Below, piece by piece: positions 60,161 through 64,000 of a stretch of DNA of 64,000 bases; position 1 is the stretch's first letter, and each line of letters opens with the position of its first letter. The stretch comes from Selaginella moellendorffii (Eukaryota; Streptophyta; Lycopodiopsida; Selaginellales; Selaginellaceae). The stretch spans positions 933,038-997,037 of the forward strand of contig NW_003314295.1 of the NCBI RefSeq assembly GCF_000143415.4, given 5' to 3'. Under the pieces are notes generated by a model. The model ran no database searches, was not told the DNA's origin, and saw only the letters and a program-made list of their open reading frames with translations. The translations under genes were made by a program, and so were the position numbers.

Positions 60161-61077
60161 TTGTGGGTGTATTTCTCTTTTTTCGAATGAGAGTGTGAAT
60201 GAAGATCTATAAATTCTAAACAGTATACTACGACAAACCCCTCAAGAATGTATTCTACAAAGAACCAAGTCTTTCTTTTATATGCAATAAGCTTACATCA
60301 ATGGTTATTTTTTTTCCTTTCAAACAGTTATAAAGCTTCACATAGAATCTTATTTCAAATTTAATAATTTTTTAATTCTGACAAACCTAACATTTACTAG
60401 CTAGAAAGCATAGAGTACAAATTTAAAAAAGTGACAAGAATACTCTTTTTGCAAACATTTTATTTTATGTTCTAACAAATGTCCCTATCATTGCATGTAG
60501 TAAATATTTAAATTATTAGAACAAAAAGTGTTCTTTAGAACATTTTTATCTATATAATATATAGAGAGTTATTAAATTATTAGGTTCGCCATAACCTTAA
60601 AATTTTAAAATTTATAATGTTTGTACTAAATTACAATTGAAAATTGAGCTCAACTCGTGAGCTCAAGTATGGTCCGCGCCCAACCAACCTAAAGCATAAT
60701 CTAGCTCTTGCTTGCTTGCATATTTTTGTTCTATGTCCGACTTGGGTCTAACCCCAAGTTCCATACCATATTAGTTGGTGTGGTACCCATATCCTCGCAT
60801 TAGGCCATTGGTATACTGAAATAGCACTAAACTCTATTTGACTCCATTTTATGTATTGGTCCTAGAATTGGGATGCTAAATACTCTAGGACTGTTCCAAA
60901 TCGCTCTGTGCTTTTGTCTCTTCGTTCCTTGGGCTGTACGCTTGAGAGTCACTCCGTGCTCTTGTTCTTTCACTCCTTGGCTCCATGTTTAGGAGTTTGT
61001 CTTCATTCCTTCGTTCAATGGCCCAAGGTTTTGAAACTCAAGTTCCACTCCGCTATCTTTGGATACATGGCATGTGG

Positions 61078-61905
61078 CAGATGGGAGTGAATACAAACCG
61101 ACAAGCAGGGTAGCTTAGTGAAATGTTCAAGAGTTGGCTCTAGTTCCCCTGGGAGATTGAATGGTCGATGCTCCCAATCCAAGCGTGGGTGGCACTACCT
61201 ACTTAGATATTTAGCGTGGCTCAACGAAACCTCGCTCTAAGCCCATAGCTAGAGCACCCAAAGGCGGAAGGCAAGGAGAGTACCCATGAGGCTCGCATAG
61301 GGCTATAGTGTTCTGAAATGTTGTCCCAAAGTTCCGAATGATGGAAAAGAAGAGGAGTAGTCCTCTTCCTTTGTGACCAAGGATGCAGTCACATGACAAG
61401 GAAGTTCTAGAGAACAAGGGGACTTAGTGGTCGAGCTTGTGGCCCTTGATCTAGTAGCAGTGTTGGCAAACACGGCCATTGATAGAAAGGGATTTAGTGG
61501 GGACCGGAAAAGGGATATTGGGGAAGGTTATTCCCCATGTCTGCGGGCATCCTAAGGATGCTAAAGAGTAGATCTGGGATGATCACCTATGGACGGATGG
61601 CCCAATCTTTGAGAGACAGGACTGTGATGTAGGTGGTGTTAGACCACCGGTGTGACCAGGGTGAATGGGCATGGCCTTAGCGTGATAGGCTAATATGTCA
61701 GTGGTACCTTGGGGTGTCGACTATGGGATCGGACATGTGGAGCACTTGGACCAAGTGCAAAGGTTGAGTGGCATAGATGCCATTCTCGGGGATAGCAAGC
61801 CCCAAGTCTGGAATAGGATTTATGGAGGTTGTGAGTGAGACTCCTTCAAGTGGTCGAAAGTGTGGTTAAATGACTAAAGTAAAATGAAAAATTTAGTCAC
61901 TTACA
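61078..61905 (+). mobile_element. second LTR of the oldest element, right piece
   Basis: Resumes the consensus broken at 42710 and ends TTTAGTCACTTACA. It is followed three bases later by TGGTATCAGAG, a good primer-binding site. An LTR that is both preceded and followed by internal sequence means LTR-body-LTR-body, as produced by unequal recombination. Confidence 0.8.
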
Positions 61906-62127
61906 ATTTGGTATCAGAGTTGTTACTTAGTCCAACTCTTATTGGTGGCCAAGTATATCACCACTTGTATTGGAATTGAAAAGTTTGAGGTATGGACCTA
62001 TCCTTGAGGAATAGTATGTCAAGAGGACATAACTCTCCACTACAGTTCATGTGTGAATTTGTAGGCGGTATGGTGGAAGAAAAGGGCCAATAATGGAACA
62101 ACTTTATGATTTTAGGAATAGTATAAG

Positions 62128-62415
62128 ATGCTTTATTTTGTTAAAGTGGAACTTATTCAGTAAAGTGGGACATTAATTAGCATGTGTCCACATGCCATTT
62201 CCTAGTACTTAATTAATATTTATTAATATTTCTATCAGTTTTTTAATTTATTTTTTTATATTTCACAATATTATAACACAAAATCATATGAAAAGTTTTT
62301 AATTTATAAATTATAAAGCTAAAACTTCAATTTTTTATTGTTGTTATAAAAATGGCATGTGGCCACACACCATAAGTGGGATAATGAAAAGTTCCACTTT
62401 AACAAAATAAAGCAT
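62128..62415. mobile_element. MITE with 27-base perfect terminal inverted repeats
   Basis: 288 bases, AT-rich, beginning and ending (reversed) with ATGCTTTATTTTGTTAAAGT plus GGAACTT; the inverted similarity continues imperfectly to about 70 bases. It is flanked by TAAG at 62124-62127 and 62416-62419. The related copy at about 34430 (AGTGCAAGGTTTTCTTC) shows the site without the insert. No ORF. Confidence 0.9.
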
Positions 62416-62980
62416 TAAGGTTTTCTTCAGAAAGTTGAGGATATAATCCAGATGAATGTTTGACTAAGAAAAACTGGCTAATGTAGTTGTGGTAAACAAC
62501 TATAGTTGGCATCACAGGAAAGATAAAGACTCCAAAACAATAAAGGAGTCACAAGATTATCCTCATATAGTTGAGGCTAATGCTCATGAAATTAAGACTG
62601 AAATTAATGATCGTGAGAGGTCAAATATGGATGAGGACACAAGTCCTTGAAATGGTAGCCAGGGCTACTTTTTAAATGTTAGACAAGGAGATAGGGGTGT
62701 ACTTAGAGGATGACTTAGTATTCTCATCATAGGGACGAATAGTTCTAATGGGCAAAGGTAGCTCACAGGGAATGGAAAATAATCAAGTGTTGGAGTAACA
62801 CTTTCAAAGATGGTCCTTATGAGTAGGACACGAATATAAGAAGTTGTATTCCAGAAAGCTGACACCTCAAAAGTAGGACCTTACAGGTCATTGGATTCGC
62901 AAAGTCCAAAGATGCTAGATGACTCAGGTAGAGTCAAGAATGGTCCTAAGGGATTGGTAAAAGCATTTGGACTGAGGTGC

Positions 62981-63721
62981 TGTAAGCAACCAAAGGGAAC
63001 GATTCGAGAGACGATCCGTTGGGGTTCAAATATAAAGGGAAAGGGCCCATGAACAAGAGTGCACCCCCTTTTCCAATCGGTTAAGGGTCTTGGGATACTT
63101 GGGGTTAAGCGTCCTTGGGTTTGAATAGTACTGGGCTGGGTGACCTCTCGGGAAGTCCAAACCCAGGAGCTTACATTTGGTATCGGAGCGGTCTCGGGTC
63201 CGACTCTGTTAGTTGGCTAGGGGAATCACACCACATGTTGATTGACATCTGGCTGGTCCAATTTGCTCCCGCTGGGCTCGACCCAAGGGAGAGTTGCGGC
63301 TCTCAGCTTCTGTTCACGAGGGCATGAACTTGCAAAGAAGCGTGGTGGATTATAAGCAACTAAAGGGAACCGGGTCCGACTCTGTTAGTTGGCTAGGGGA
63401 ATCACACCACATGTTGATTAACATCTGGCTGGTCCAGTTTGCTCCCGCTAGGCTTGACCCAAGGGAGAGCTGCGGCTCTCAGCTTCCGTTCACGAGGGCA
63501 TGAACTTGTAGGGAAGCGTGGTGAATTATAAGCAACTAAAGGGAACGATTCAAGAGGCGATCCGTTAGGGTTCAAATATAGAGGGAAAGGGCCCATGAAC
63601 AAGAGTGCACCCCCTTTTCCAATCGGTTAAGGGTCTTGGGATACTTGGGGTTAAGCGTCCTTGGGTTTGAATAGTACTGGGCTGGGTGACCTCCCGGGAA
63701 GTCCAAACTCAGGAGCTTACA
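62981..63721 (+). mobile_element. Cassandra-type TRIM with 5S rRNA-like LTRs
   Basis: LTRs of 195 bases at 62981-63175 and 63527-63721 (TGTAAGC...GAGCTTACA; the second begins TATAAGC). The target duplication GGTGC lies at 62976-62980 and 63722-63726. The primer-binding site TGGTATCGGAGC starts at about 63178. Both LTRs contain the 3' half of a 5S rRNA gene (63101-63158 and 63647-63704): GTTAAGCGTCCTTGGG (A box), GAATAGTA (intermediate element), GGGCTGGGTGACCTC (C box) and GGGAAGTCC. That combination defines the Cassandra group, thought to be transcribed by RNA polymerase III. The internal part is a 176-base tandem duplication starting at 63195 and 63371. Confidence 0.9.
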
Positions 63722-64000
63722 GGTGCGTTGTGCCTCATGAAGGATAGGGAGGATCATAAGATTCAAGTATGAGAACAATGGGTATCTCATTAATAGCAAA
63801 ATATACTATATTAGTCGTGGGAAAGGTGTTCCTAGAAGAAAGCAACTTTGACACAAAATTGTGTGTAAACACTATAGTGCAGCGCTAACGGATAGTTGGC
63901 ATGAGAAACAACTGTATTGGTCTTGGCAAAGACCTAAACATAAGTAAGAAGTGTCATAAAAGTAGGCTCGTGGAGCTGATGGTGTGGAGATATTGAATGT

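Larger units (their letters stand above)
48341..60681 (+). mobile_element. 12.3 kb multi-gene DNA transposon with SWIM-type transposase
   Basis: The left end begins GGGGATGGTCCAAAGTTGAG and the right end, reversed, GGGCGCGGACCATACTTGAG. After a 4-5 base indel both continue GAGTTGAGCTCAATT, an inverted repeat of about 40-45 bases. The flanks carry ACCAACC at 48334-48340 and 60683-60689 (8 bases if one mismatch is allowed). The related solo LTR at 43318-44234 crosses the site without interruption. Inside are five genes: a small ORF (+), a zinc-finger gene (+), a ParB-methyltransferase gene (-), a transposase (+) and a second zinc-finger gene (-). Duplication size and SWIM domain suggest a Mutator-like or related superfamily; I leave it open. 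Confidence 0.75.
47715..61056 (+). mobile_element. LTR of the second family, split by the DNA transposon
   Basis: Pieces 47715-48340 and about 60690-61056 together align with the 917-base solo LTR at 43318-44234 (reversed). The left piece begins TATCATAAATATAAC right after a purine tract, so it should be a 3' LTR. The break is exactly where the inverted-repeat transposon begins and ends. Confidence 0.75.
61906..64000 (+). mobile_element. internal region after the second LTR, cut by the window end
   Basis: Aligns with 34210-35240 of the 7.1 kb element, interrupted by a MITE (62128-62415) and by a Cassandra-type TRIM (62981-63721). No coding frame recognised. It runs off the window at 64000. 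Confidence 0.75.

Noticed and set aside
63101-63158. A 5S rRNA gene
   Set aside because: Only the 3' half is present and it lies inside an LTR that is duplicated at 63527; it is Cassandra sequence, not a ribosomal gene.

Overview
The window looks like nuclear DNA of a lycophyte, most likely Selaginella moellendorffii. Plant-specific families (GRAS, PLS-type PPR, plastid fibrillin, EREX, PKS-like) sit in a compact island, most of the introns I traced are only about 50-60 bases, and a ciliary ARL13 gene implies swimming sperm. The species name is inference; no search was run.

Genic island, about 3.5-27.5 kb. In order: a RAM1-like GRAS regulator (+), a seven-exon catalase (-), an intronless PPR protein (+), a fibrillin (-), a LysM-M23 peptidoglycan-hydrolase-like protein (-), ARL13 with a TRIM retroelement in one intron (+), a long-chain polyprenyl diphosphate synthase (-), a CMP-sialic-acid-transporter-like nucleotide-sugar transporter (+), a B12D-like protein (-), an EREX-like PX protein (+), Mediator subunit 22 (+), a 60-residue membrane protein (-) and a PKS-like protein (+). 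Exon chains were built by hand from splice signals and keep frame to a stop. Several neighbours are divergent and share short spacers (152-403 bases). The genes are mostly housekeeping and do not form one pathway.

Repeat region, about 28-64 kb. This is a stack of nested mobile elements whose target duplications can be read. An old LTR element (LTR at 28296-29405, next LTR at 42235-42710 plus 61078-61905) is split by a reversed solo LTR (30908-39877, TTGTG duplication), itself split by a 7.1 kb element (32494-39584, CTCAG duplication). These LTRs carry minisatellites of 11-12 base units. The second old LTR is split by further retroelement sequence, whose own LTR is split by a 12.3 kb DNA transposon. 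Near the right end are a MITE (62128-62415) and a Cassandra-type TRIM with 5S rRNA-like LTRs (62981-63721).

The most unusual object is the 12.3 kb DNA transposon at 48341-60681. It has degenerate terminal inverted repeats and a 7-8 base target duplication. It carries a decayed SWIM-domain DDE transposase, a ten-exon gene joining a ParB-like domain to a DNA methyltransferase domain, two related CPIC zinc-finger genes on opposite strands, and a small unknown ORF. The premature stops I examined in the methyltransferase and left zinc-finger genes are all explicable by C-to-T change, so this copy looks dead, but its splice frames survive. An assembly gap (54298-54914) lies in palindromic DNA inside the methyltransferase gene's first intron.
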